The notes beneath the pieces were generated by a model. It did no database searches, had not been told where the DNA came from, and saw only the letters and a list, made by a program, of their open reading frames with translations. The translations under genes were made by a program, and so were the position numbers. Positions 6,956 through 14,796 of a stretch of DNA of 64,000 nucleotides are shown piece by piece; position 1 is the first letter of the stretch, and each line of letters opens with the position of its first letter. Source of the stretch: a virus; IMG/VR virus record IMGVR_UViG_3300031521_000025, positions 1-64,000 of that record; one strand, written 5' to 3'.

Positions 6956-9496
6956 TGCGCGGCTATCTCATGGATGACTGATATTTGGGCATCGGCAGGT
7001 CTTACTTTAACTAGATCTCAAGGGAGTTGTATCATAATTTCTTGTGTTACAGATGATACTTATGTCTTTACAGATAATGGTATTCAACAAATAAAAGATT
7101 TTATTCCAGAAGATATTGATTGTTCAAAGAAACAAACATGCGAAATAGAGCAATATAATGTTAGAGGAAAAGATATTAAACGCCAAGGTAGTCTTTTTCA
7201 TGTTAATGGTTATTGTGATACAAGAAAAATTACAACAAGTTTTAACTCTGTTGAAAGTAGTAACGAACATAAATATTGGTCATATAAAAATGGAGAATAT
7301 CAATGGACTAAAGCTAAAGAATTAGAAGTAGGAGATTGGTTATGTCACCAATATGGAACAGATTGTTGGGGGAATAATGATGATATTTCCGATTTTGTTA
7401 ATAAGTTAGGAAATGGTAGAAAAGAAGTTAATATTCCAAACTTTTTAACACCTGATTGGTGTTATTTTCTAGGTTTATATATAACAAAAGGGTCGTCGAG
7501 TCATAAGAGTATAACTATATCTTGTGGAGATGGAATTACTGAAATATTTGATAAATTAGGGTTAAGTTACTATAAAAACCCTAGTAATATAGGTGTATCT
7601 TATGAAATTTGCAGAAAAATTTTAATAGAGTTTTTAGAATATTTAGGATTTGATCTTAGTTATACAGCTTCAAAAAAACAAATACCTAAAAGACTAATGT
7701 CTATTAGTAAAGAAAACATGAAAGCTTTACTACAAGGTATATTCGATGGAGATGGTTATTCTACTATAAAAAAGAATAGAGTAGGTATAAATTTAAAATC
7801 ACCTTTGCTTATTGAGCAAATTAGAATTATATTATCTAATTTCGGAATTTTATCTTTGCTATCAATAATTCCGGTAGAAAAAATGAATTCTTATTATAGC
7901 AAAAAAGGAATAGTTCATAGATTTGATTCTCATAATTTAGAAATAGATGGTTTTTTTGCAACAAAGTTTCATGATGAAATAGGATTCAGGTTAGAAAGGA
8001 AGGCTAATACTAGAAAATCAAACAAAGAAGTATTTGCTAGACCAATTCCTAGCGGGATGAAAATTGTAAGAGAATTATGCAAAATAGGAAAAACTTCTGT
8101 AGATACAATTAGAACAAAACACAAAATTTATATTCATTACAATAGTAATCCTGGAAGAGCAAATATAGAAAAATTAATTAATCATATTTCATCGACCAAT
8201 GAAGATTTTTTAAACAATGAAAGAGTAAAAGAAATACAAGATAAAGTTTTAATTGAAAATTCGGTATGGACTCAAATCAAATCTATAGAAGAAAAACAGA
8301 ACTATACTTATGATTTTTCTTTACCTGAAACAAATGATGTAAACTGGTGTCATTCAGTGGTTTACAATTCAATAATCTCCCATAACACACCAAAAGGTAG
8401 CCAAGGATGGTACTTTGACCAGTATACAAACGCTGAAGAAAACGGCTGGAATATAATTGATGCACACTGGACTGAGCATCCGATTTATAACTTAGGTTTA
8501 TATAGATGGAAAATAGATAAAAATCATCCGGATGGAGGCACTTTAGAATTCATGAACGGAGATTCTTGGCCTGATATGACTAATAAAAAAAATGTTCAAC
8601 GTTATAAATGTAAATGCAAAGAGGAATATAATTTTATTAAAGATGGAAAAATAAGAAGTCCATGGTATGATATAGAAGCAAAAAAACTAGGCCCAAGACT
8701 AACTCGTTGTGAATTAGATTGCAGTTTTGCAGGTTCTGGTGGTGAAGTCTTAGATCCAGAAGTTATTAGAGAGCACGAGTTAATTGCGAAAGATATCCCT
8801 CAAATAAATGAAGTTAAAAGTGGCCCTTACAAAAATTACAAACAATACAAACCATATGTTGAAGGGTGTAAATATATTCTTGTTTCTGACGTTGCAACAG
8901 GAGATGGGTCGGATTATTCCACCTTTGTAATCATTAATTTAACTACTTTTGAAATTGTAGCTACTTATAAAGATCAATTTGAAACAACAAAATTTGCAGA
9001 AATAATATTCGAAAAAGCAAAAGAATATGGCAAAGCTTTAGTAATTATAGAACATCAGTTTGGTTTATCTGTTTTGTTAGTGTTAAGAGATTTTTATAAA
9101 TATACTAACATATTTTACTCTACTCTTAAAAAAGATGATCCTACAACTAAAGATAAAAAAAGAAAAATTGGATTTTGGCAATCAGAAAAAACTAGAGCAT
9201 TAGGTGGAGATAAACTTGAAGAAGTTTTAAGAACTAAAGAATTAATTATTCCTTGTACAATGATTATTAATGAAATGTACACATGGGTTTGGAGTAAAAG
9301 AGGAAGAAGAGACCATGCTGAAGGAAAACATGATGACCTACTTATGAGTTTAACAATGGCGTGTTTTTATATATTCTTCATAGAAAGAAAACAAGCTGAC
9401 TATAGAGATGGTATGTTAAAAACAATTGAAAGAAATTTTGTTAACTTAGGAAGCACTTATTCAGATGATAGTTATTTTGATCAATTATTAGAATAA
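6515..9496 (+). CDS. C-intein plus terminase large subunit C-terminal half, with second intein
   Basis: A 993-aa ORF. Residues 1-147 are the C-part of the split intein, ending SSN147 before Cys148. Residues 148-176 (CAAISWMTDIW to CIIIS) continue the terminase just after Walker B, as in T4 gp17. Residues 177-624 are a second, contiguous intein. Residues 625-993 contain the rest of the ATPase (TPKGSQGWYF) and the RNase H-like nuclease: D792 (VSDVATGDGSD), E846 (VIIEHQFG) and H939-D940-D941. Joined to the N-half, mature terminase would be 175+29+369 = 573 aa, close to T4 gp17 (610). GTG at 6515 is the only usual start codon before the intein core; it follows the TAA of the preceding gene directly. 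Terminase drives DNA into proheads and cuts the concatemer. Confidence 0.93.
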   Translation: MDYNELQKYIEENNVDLPEDGDEIDFNVIDIDNVNAQDSKEIKKISEWEVLTPTGWSDFSSIKKITKPYCYEIKLSNGKELTGSPYHKIKMLDDSFQYLKFVKKGDLLVSGSKIISKKKIVKEIELFDLLDVEKGSEYFTNEIVSSNCAAISWMTDIWASAGLTLTRSQGSCIIISCVTDDTYVFTDNGIQQIKDFIPEDIDCSKKQTCEIEQYNVRGKDIKRQGSLFHVNGYCDTRKITTSFNSVESSNEHKYWSYKNGEYQWTKAKELEVGDWLCHQYGTDCWGNNDDISDFVNKLGNGRKEVNIPNFLTPDWCYFLGLYITKGSSSHKSITISCGDGITEIFDKLGLSYYKNPSNIGVSYEICRKILIEFLEYLGFDLSYTASKKQIPKRLMSISKENMKALLQGIFDGDGYSTIKKNRVGINLKSPLLIEQIRIILSNFGILSLLSIIPVEKMNSYYSKKGIVHRFDSHNLEIDGFFATKFHDEIGFRLERKANTRKSNKEVFARPIPSGMKIVRELCKIGKTSVDTIRTKHKIYIHYNSNPGRANIEKLINHISSTNEDFLNNERVKEIQDKVLIENSVWTQIKSIEEKQNYTYDFSLPETNDVNWCHSVVYNSIISHNTPKGSQGWYFDQYTNAEENGWNIIDAHWTEHPIYNLGLYRWKIDKNHPDGGTLEFMNGDSWPDMTNKKNVQRYKCKCKEEYNFIKDGKIRSPWYDIEAKKLGPRLTRCELDCSFAGSGGEVLDPEVIREHELIAKDIPQINEVKSGPYKNYKQYKPYVEGCKYILVSDVATGDGSDYSTFVIINLTTFEIVATYKDQFETTKFAEIIFEKAKEYGKALVIIEHQFGLSVLLVLRDFYKYTNIFYSTLKKDDPTTKDKKRKIGFWQSEKTRALGGDKLEEVLRTKELIIPCTMIINEMYTWVWSKRGRRDHAEGKHDDLLMSLTMACFYIFFIERKQADYRDGMLKTIERNFVNLGSTYSDDSYFDQLLE
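7043..8386 (+). mobile_element. Contiguous LAGLIDADG intein in terminase (448 aa)
   Basis: It begins with Cys177 (CVTDDTYVFTDNGIQQI) and ends SIISHN624 before Thr625. The insertion splits the conserved CIIIS/TPKG motif of terminase. It has block B NEHKYW, and two LAGLIDADG motifs, FLGLYITKG (318-326) and LLQGIFDGDG (ending about 414). The first motif carries Lys325 where the catalytic Asp is normally found, while the second keeps D413, so the homing endonuclease may be inactive even if splicing is intact. Confidence 0.92.
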
Positions 9497-9534
9497 AATA
9501 TTTAGACTTTAAAAAGATAGAAACCAAACTTAAT

Positions 9535-9544
9535 CAATATTTAA
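9535..9544 (+). promoter_or_regulatory. Variant late promoter element CAATATTTAA
   Basis: Variant copy, 14 bases before the ATG at 9559. Confidence 0.3.
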
Positions 9545-9558
9545 AATAAAATATATAA

Positions 9559-10008
9559 ATGGAAATAACATCGCAAAATTATATTAACCCACAATTTGAA
9601 GAACAAAGTTATGTAATTCTTAATATGGTTTTAGCAGCAGCAAAGAGATCAGAGCCAAAGTTAAATACAACAAATAGTTTATCTGAGAAAGATGAAAAGG
9701 TTATGGTTGATTTTGGCGCTAAAGTTTTAAAAGGAAATACAACCGCAGAGTTATATGCAAATAAATTTATTTCTATAGTAGAAAAAATAATAGGTGGAAA
9801 GATTTCTGAAAAAGACTATTTAAAAACTAAAATACAAAATTACATCAAAAGAGATTTTTTAGAAGATAAAAACAATATATTAGAACTTTCATTGTTGAAA
9901 GAAAAACTTGAGAGAATGAGTAAAAAAAAGGTTATAATAGGAGAAGATACAGGTAGTTTGGGGTTTAAAGAAAAAATCAAAACATTGTTTAAAGAAAATT
10001 ATTGTTAG
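9559..10008 (+). CDS. Hypothetical protein with C-terminal tag motif
   Basis: A 149-aa protein. Its first 100 residues are alpha-helical and not recognised. The shared tag is present but near the C-terminus: LLKEKLERMS then KKKVIIGE, ending I127-G128-E129, leaving a 20-residue tail that includes GFKEKIKTLFKENY. In other proteins the tag starts the chain or divides two domains, so this gene may be a fusion whose downstream domain has been lost, or the tag may also work from this end. It stands alone between the terminase and a short gene. Function unknown. Confidence 0.75.
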   Translation: MEITSQNYINPQFEEQSYVILNMVLAAAKRSEPKLNTTNSLSEKDEKVMVDFGAKVLKGNTTAELYANKFISIVEKIIGGKISEKDYLKTKIQNYIKRDFLEDKNNILELSLLKEKLERMSKKKVIIGEDTGSLGFKEKIKTLFKENYC

Positions 10009-10040
10009 TAAAAAAAATAACTTATTTTAATAATAAAAGT

Positions 10041-10319
10041 ATGAATAAAATTATTTTAGTGTGTTATGTTAACACAGCAGGATTAACAACTCAAGAAGCA
10101 TATGAGGTTATTAAAAAAGTAAGAAAAGAACTTAATCTTTTTCATGTTGAAGATATAATTCATTATGTTATTCCAAACACTATAGGAGATAGTAGAATTG
10201 AATGTATAAACCCAACTATAGTTTCAGAAGTTGATTATAGTTTAGTGAAAAAAAGGCTTGATAAAATTACAAAAGATTTTGAAGAGAGTTTAGAGAGAAT
10301 AAAAAAGGAAGTTAATTAA
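10041..10319 (+). CDS. Small hypothetical protein
   Basis: A 92-aa protein from the ATG at 10041, chosen because it is preceded by the A-rich leader typical of this genome; an upstream TTG would overlap the previous gene. It begins with a hydrophobic beta-strand (KIILVCYVNTAG) and has helices at the C-terminus (VKKRLDKITKDFEESLERI), an alpha/beta ferredoxin-like pattern. No family recognised. Its stop codon lies inside the loop of a strong bidirectional terminator. Confidence 0.7.
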   Translation: MNKIILVCYVNTAGLTTQEAYEVIKKVRKELNLFHVEDIIHYVIPNTIGDSRIECINPTIVSEVDYSLVKKRLDKITKDFEESLERIKKEVN

Positions 10320-10333
10320 CTTCCTTTTTTTTT
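10301..10333. terminator. Bidirectional terminator
   Basis: A perfect 13-bp palindromic stem (10301-10313 with 10318-10330, 4-base loop) is flanked by A6 and T9 runs. It lies between convergent genes, so it can end transcription from both sides. Confidence 0.88.
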
Positions 10334-10335
10334 GT

Positions 10336-10668
10336 TTAATATTTTAAATGTTCTATTTGTTTTTGAAAGAAAATATTTTCATTTGCTAATACTTTAAAAG
10401 CTCTTTCATAATTTTCACATAATTTTAAAAAATCATTTGCTTCTTTATTTGTCAAATAAAACCATTCTCCTCTTTTGTGTGATCCGAAATATCTTTTATG
10501 TAAATTGGTTTCTATTTTAGTGGAAAATTCAGATTTAAATTTATTTACAATAACTAAAGTTTCACTATTACCTGTTTGTAAAGTTTTTATTCTTTTTTCA
10601 GGTTTAACACCAACCCCAATTTTGTATTCTTCAGTTCCTTCTTTATTAATTAAATAAACATATCTCAT
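10336..10668 (-). CDS. GIY-YIG-type (T5orf172/MUG113) nuclease-like protein
   Basis: A 110-aa protein. The start YVYLINKEG, followed by YKIGVGVKPEKRIKTLQTGN, the helix with IETNLHKRYF, and GEWFYLT match the T5orf172/MUG113 branch of GIY-YIG domains: YVY/KIG, R for catalysis, E for metal. These stand-alone domains are common in phages and can be homing-type or DNA-repair nucleases. Here the domain covers the whole protein, so DNA targeting must come from elsewhere. It is next to the divergent/convergent small-gene cluster downstream of the intein-rich terminase, in keeping with the many selfish elements of the window. Confidence 0.82.
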   Translation of the reverse strand: MRYVYLINKEGTEEYKIGVGVKPEKRIKTLQTGNSETLVIVNKFKSEFSTKIETNLHKRYFGSHKRGEWFYLTNKEANDFLKLCENYERAFKVLANENIFFQKQIEHLKY

Positions 10669-10692
10669 ATTTTATAAAATAAGATATTAAAG

Positions 10693-11265
10693 TTAATTTT
10701 CGTTAAAATATTTAATTATATTTTTAAAATCATTAAAATCTTCAATCAAATGCCCACTAAGTTTTATATCACCATTAGGATATATTAATGCTAGTTTTGA
10801 AAGGTTTTTTACGACGATTTCGCAAGCTAAAATGTCACTACTTAGTTTTTTTATATTAGAAATTTTTAGTTTTATTTGAGCAGCCCAAGTTTTTATATTT
10901 TCTTTTGATAATTCTTGATCTACTAAAACTTCTTCTTCGTTTTCATTACTTTCAGGAATTTCTACGTTGAAATCACCATCTTCAGATTCAGTTATATTAA
11001 TATCTGCAGTTTCTGAAACATCTCCTAATTTTTTTGTGTCAATTTTATCCAAAACTTCTGCGGAAACATTAATATTTTCTACAAGAACATCTTCTAAATC
11101 GAAAATAACTTCTTGATCGTCTCTTACAGTTTTTCCAACCACAGTATTATCTCCTGTAATTTTTTCTGGAATTATTTTATAAAAATTAACTATATTTCCT
11201 TTACTAACAGAAATTCTAATAGGCTTTTTTTCTTCAATAGCTGTAAATATCTTTTTTCTATCCAT
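10693..11265 (-). CDS. Hypothetical acidic protein
   Basis: A 190-aa protein. Residues 1-75 are beta-rich (KPIRISVSKGNIVNFYKI, TVVGKTVRDDQEVIFDLEDV) and resemble a small barrel. The middle (85-120) is a low-complexity acidic linker, and the C-terminal 60 residues are helical. It is transcribed leftward ahead of the GIY-YIG gene and has a variant promoter element (minus strand 11283-11292). No family recognised. Confidence 0.75.
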   Translation of the reverse strand: MDRKKIFTAIEEKKPIRISVSKGNIVNFYKIIPEKITGDNTVVGKTVRDDQEVIFDLEDVLVENINVSAEVLDKIDTKKLGDVSETADINITESEDGDFNVEIPESNENEEEVLVDQELSKENIKTWAAQIKLKISNIKKLSSDILACEIVVKNLSKLALIYPNGDIKLSGHLIEDFNDFKNIIKYFNEN

Positions 11266-11282
11266 TTTAGTGTATTTTTCTT

Positions 11283-11292
11283 TTAAATATTA
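11283..11292 (-). promoter_or_regulatory. Variant late promoter element (minus strand)
   Basis: Reads TAATATTTAA on the minus strand, 17 bases upstream of the leftward gene starting at 11265. Confidence 0.35.
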
Positions 11293-11312
11293 AATTTTTA
11301 AAAAAAAATTAC

Positions 11313-11322
11313 TTATATTAAA
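11313..11322 (+). promoter_or_regulatory. Variant late promoter element TTATATTAAA
   Basis: Variant copy, 24 bases upstream of the folE2 start at 11347, in the divergent region. Confidence 0.3.
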
Positions 11323-11346
11323 GTTAAAGTTAAACAAATAAATAAA

Positions 11347-12276
11347 ATGGGATTAGATAAAAAATACGACGCAGGGTTAGTAGTTGATAAAAACTACATT
11401 GCAACTCTTCCAGATTTACAAAATTCAGGAAACATTCACATTCAAGGGCAAAATGTGAAAATTCAAAGAGTAGGGATTCATAATTTTAACTTACCTTTAA
11501 ACTTTCAAACGAAAGAAGGTAATACAATTAATTTGAAAACATCTATTTGTGGATCAGTATCTCTTGAGGCTGACAAAAAAGGAATTAACATGAGTAGAAT
11601 TGTTAGAACTTTTTATGAATATGAAAACCAAGTTTTCAATTTATCATTATTAGAAGATATTTTGAAAAAATACAAAGAAGAACTTGATACTTTTGAAGCT
11701 TCGATTTCTTTAAATTTTTCTTATCCTATTAAGCAAAAATCTTTAAGATCAAGTCTTGACGGTTGGCAATATTACAATGTAACACTTGAAGGAAAGCTAA
11801 ACCAAAAAGGAGATTTTGATAAGTTTATTCATTTTGATTTTATTTACTCAAGTGCATGTCCATGTTCTTATGAGTTAGGAAGACATGCTACTAAAGAAAG
11901 AAACAAAGCAGTAGTTCCTCATTCTCAAAGAAGTACAGCAAGAGTTTCTGTAAAGTTTGATGGGTTTGTTTGGATTGAAGATTTACAACAAATTTGTTTA
12001 GAAGCTTTAAAAACAGAAACACAAGTTATGGTTAAAAGAGAAGACGAACAAGCTTTTGCTGAACTAAACGGATCTTATTTAAAATTTGTAGAAGATGCTG
12101 CAAGACTTCTTTATCAAGAATTAGTTAAAGAAGAAAAGATTACAGATTTTAAAGTTATTTGTTCACACGCTGAATCTCTTCATAACCACAATGCAATCAG
12201 CGTAATTGTTAAAGGTGTTGAAAACGGTTTTAAAGATGATGTTGATTACAATGTTTTTAATTCACTAATTAATTAA
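11347..12276 (+). CDS. folE2: GTP cyclohydrolase FolE2 (type IB)
   Basis: A 309-aa protein of the usual length. Family signatures are clear: QRVGIHNFNLPL near residue 40, GINMSRIVR (79-87), the zinc/nucleophile motif C171-P-C173-S, P191-HSQRSTARV, KREDEQAFAELNG and HAESLHNHNA near the C-terminus. FolE2 converts GTP to 7,8-dihydroneopterin triphosphate, the first step of both folate and queuosine/7-deazaguanine synthesis. In phages such genes usually feed 7-deazaguanine DNA modification or nucleotide supply; no queD/queE/queC gene is visible in this window, so the pathway end point is open. It heads a plus-strand run of closely packed genes. Confidence 0.95.
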   Translation: MGLDKKYDAGLVVDKNYIATLPDLQNSGNIHIQGQNVKIQRVGIHNFNLPLNFQTKEGNTINLKTSICGSVSLEADKKGINMSRIVRTFYEYENQVFNLSLLEDILKKYKEELDTFEASISLNFSYPIKQKSLRSSLDGWQYYNVTLEGKLNQKGDFDKFIHFDFIYSSACPCSYELGRHATKERNKAVVPHSQRSTARVSVKFDGFVWIEDLQQICLEALKTETQVMVKREDEQAFAELNGSYLKFVEDAARLLYQELVKEEKITDFKVICSHAESLHNHNAISVIVKGVENGFKDDVDYNVFNSLIN

Positions 12277-12301
12277 TTCAAACCTAAAAAGCCACTAACC
12301 A

Positions 12302-12649
12302 ATGTTTAAAGCACTCGAGCCTTATTTTAAAGAAAACAATGTTTCTTTAAAGCATCAAAAAAGTATTGTTTTTTATTTAGAGCAATATAACCGCGACAAT
12401 ACTAAACAAACTTTTAAAGATTACTGCGAAGTACTTATAAAAAATAGAGTTTTTTCAAAAATAAAAAAAGACCAAATAGATAATTGTGCAAACGAAACAT
12501 TTACAGGTTTAATTATATTAATTTTCCCAGATTGGGATATCAAACAATTAGAGTTTGAAGTCAAAGTTGATGATATCAATAAAACAGTGAAAATAGTTGA
12601 AAAAAACGAATTAGCAAATAGACTTTTTAATACAATAATTAATTTTTAA
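12302..12649 (+). CDS. Hypothetical protein downstream of folE2
   Basis: A 115-aa protein. It is mainly helical in the first 65 residues (YLEQYNRDNTKQTFKDYCEV) and beta-like at the end (QLEFEVKVDDINKTVKIVE). It lies 25 bases after folE2 and 3 bases before the metallopeptidase-like gene, so it is probably co-transcribed with both. No family recognised. Confidence 0.75.
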   Translation: MFKALEPYFKENNVSLKHQKSIVFYLEQYNRDNTKQTFKDYCEVLIKNRVFSKIKKDQIDNCANETFTGLIILIFPDWDIKQLEFEVKVDDINKTVKIVEKNELANRLFNTIINF

Positions 12650-12652
12650 AAA

Positions 12653-13192
12653 ATGGAATTACAAGAATTAAATGTTAGTTTAATAAACACTAAAGACGAA
12701 ATATGTCAAAAATTTGGTTTTACTTGCACTCAAGTTCCGATTGCAAATTGGCCTTCAGACGACACTAAGTTTTTATTAGCTGACGAAGTATTTGAAATAG
12801 CAAAGCAATTAATAGAAAGATTCAGACCAGATTTGAGATCTTACACTATTGGTTATGTGTTTAAACAAAAAGCTTCAAAAAAAGGAGATGGTTATACTTT
12901 AGGTCAAGCAAAAGTTGAAAGTGACTTGCAAAAAACTTTACATGGTTATGATGCAACTATAATTATAGGTTTTGATACATGGTTAGAGTTAGAGATAGAT
13001 CAAAAGTTTAGACTAATTCATCATGAGTTACAACATTACGAAGTAGATCCTGAAAAAGATAAACTTGTTATAGTTGACCATGTTACAAAAGAATTTCCAG
13101 CTACTATTGAAATATTTGGACCAGGAGATGATTCAGATGTGGCTTTTATTAGAGCTTATCAAAAGTTTCAAAAAGATAATGGAAGATTCTAA
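12653..13192 (+). CDS. Putative phage metallopeptidase
   Basis: A 179-aa protein. It has the zinc-metallopeptidase motif HHELQHY (HExxH-type, about residues 122-128) after the helix-strand YDATIIIGFDTWLELEID. The preceding region (ADEVFEIAKQLIERFRPDLR, GYVFKQKASKKGDG, LGQAKVES) fits the small phage-encoded putative metallopeptidase family often found in tailed phages. The substrate is unknown; such proteins may act in virion maturation or against host factors. Its stop overlaps the start of the next gene by one base. Confidence 0.75.
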   Translation: MELQELNVSLINTKDEICQKFGFTCTQVPIANWPSDDTKFLLADEVFEIAKQLIERFRPDLRSYTIGYVFKQKASKKGDGYTLGQAKVESDLQKTLHGYDATIIIGFDTWLELEIDQKFRLIHHELQHYEVDPEKDKLVIVDHVTKEFPATIEIFGPGDDSDVAFIRAYQKFQKDNGRF

Positions 13193-14166
13193 TGTCGGAT
13201 TCAGTAATAGTACAAAATAATATTGATTTGAGAAAGAAACAACATATTTCTTTCTCAGAATATTATTTATATAGACAATGCCCATTTAGATGGTATCTTC
13301 AATATTATTTAGGAATAAAAGAGCCTGCAAACGAGTTTTTAGTATTCGGCAGTGCAATTCATGAATCAATTGAAGAAATTCTTAAAGATTCGTCGAAAAA
13401 AGACAAAATAGGTGACATTTTAAGAGAAAAAATTAAAGAAAATAGTAATTCTACAATGGCAAATTCTTTTTTTGGAAAGAATATGGCAAAAGATGGAGTT
13501 GATATTCTTAAAAAGTTAAATTTTTATGAAAGATTTAGAGGAATAGATATTGCAGGTATAGAGGATGATCTTTATTTACCTTTAGTAGAAGTTAACGGAA
13601 TTCAAATTTATTTCAAAGGATTTATAGATTTCTTAGGACAGTATCAAAAAGAAGATAGATATATTGTTTTAGATTGGAAAAGCGCAATTAAAGAATGGAA
13701 TCTTGAGAAAAAAATTGGAACAATACCTTTTTCTGAAATAAATAAAAAAATAAAGAACAATGAAGAGTTAACTAGAGAAGAATACGAAAGTTTAAGTGCT
13801 AAATACTTCTTTGGACAAACTGCTTTGTATCAACATTTTACTTCTGAAAAATACGAAATTGATGTAAATAAAATTGATGTTGAATATTGTACTTTAATTA
13901 GACAACCAGCTGATGTTAAAGAATATAGAATTAATGTTACTGATGAATTTAGAGAATGGGCATTAGAAGATATTAAAAAGGTTGCAAAAGAAATTTATAC
14001 TTTTAAAGAAGGTCAATTCCTAAATAAAGTTAAAATTGAAAGAAAACTAAAAAAATATTGCGGATTTTGTTTTTACAAAAAAGACATCTGTAATGATTGC
14101 GAAAAACAATCTTTAAGTAAAGAAGAAGTTAAAATAATAGAAGAAAATTTACAAAAAAATGGATAG
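13192..14166 (+). CDS. RecB/Cas4-like PD-(D/E)XK nuclease with cysteine cluster
   Basis: A 324-aa protein. The N-terminal ISFSEYYLYRQCPFRWYLQY includes C30; GSAIHESIEE (53-62) supplies the motif I His/Glu; GFIDF and then IVLDWKSA contain the catalytic D...D-x-K; QTALYQHF is the Q-x3-Y motif. The C-terminal KYCGFCFYKKDICNDC together with C30 forms the four-cysteine arrangement typical of Fe-S-containing AddB/Cas4-type exonucleases. Likely a DNA exonuclease acting in recombination, repair or host DNA degradation. It overlaps the following gene by 8 bases. Confidence 0.87.
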   Translation: MSDSVIVQNNIDLRKKQHISFSEYYLYRQCPFRWYLQYYLGIKEPANEFLVFGSAIHESIEEILKDSSKKDKIGDILREKIKENSNSTMANSFFGKNMAKDGVDILKKLNFYERFRGIDIAGIEDDLYLPLVEVNGIQIYFKGFIDFLGQYQKEDRYIVLDWKSAIKEWNLEKKIGTIPFSEINKKIKNNEELTREEYESLSAKYFFGQTALYQHFTSEKYEIDVNKIDVEYCTLIRQPADVKEYRINVTDEFREWALEDIKKVAKEIYTFKEGQFLNKVKIERKLKKYCGFCFYKKDICNDCEKQSLSKEEVKIIEENLQKNG

Positions 14167-14791
14167 AAGAAAAGTAGGAATAGTTATAGATTTCACATTA
14201 AGATTTCCTGAGTTTGTTTCATGTTATAATTTAATGAAACAAGAAGTTATTAACGGAGAATTATCAGGAAACACAGATGATGATGAAATTAATATAGATG
14301 CCACATATTTTAAAAATTTAAGCAAAAAATGTAGAGAAGCTTATGATTTTTATTTAAACACACCAACTCCAGAGTATAATGACTCTTTTGATTACAGTTT
14401 TAGAAACTATTTCTTTTGTCAAAAGGATTTAGAAAAGTTTTTAGAAAACTGGTCTTTTAATTTATATGCATCTATTGATACTTTAAGAAAGAATAATGTA
14501 GAGTTTATTAACATATGTCAAAGTAAATTATGTGATGTAGTTTTAATCGATAAAACAGTTAATACTAGAAAAATTCCTATAACATTAAGTTTTTTAAGCA
14601 AATCAAGAGTTTTCTTTAAAGAGTTAGTATGGATAAAATCAGGAAACGAATTAAGAAATTTAAGAAAAGATTTATTTGATTTATTCGATCCAACAGAGCA
14701 ATTTGAAAATAAAAAAATTGATTACACAGCAAAAGAAAATAAATTATTAAATTGGTTACAAGAATTAGAAGTAAAATTAAATAAAGAATAA
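14159..14791 (+). CDS. Hypothetical protein
   Basis: A 210-aa protein with an alpha/beta N-terminus (KVGIVIDFTLRFPEF), several Tyr/Phe-rich helices (ACREAYDFYL-type, SFRNYFFCQKDLEKFL) and a central strand-helix pair (VEFINICQSKLCDVVLIDKT, KIPITLSFLSKSRVFFKELVW). The pattern of strands near Asp is faintly reminiscent of HAD-like nucleotidases, but catalytic motifs are not convincing. Translationally coupled to the upstream nuclease gene by an 8-base overlap and followed five bases later by the glycosyltransferase-like gene. Function unknown. Confidence 0.75.
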   Translation: MDRRKVGIVIDFTLRFPEFVSCYNLMKQEVINGELSGNTDDDEINIDATYFKNLSKKCREAYDFYLNTPTPEYNDSFDYSFRNYFFCQKDLEKFLENWSFNLYASIDTLRKNNVEFINICQSKLCDVVLIDKTVNTRKIPITLSFLSKSRVFFKELVWIKSGNELRNLRKDLFDLFDPTEQFENKKIDYTAKENKLLNWLQELEVKLNKE

Positions 14792-14796
14792 AAAAA

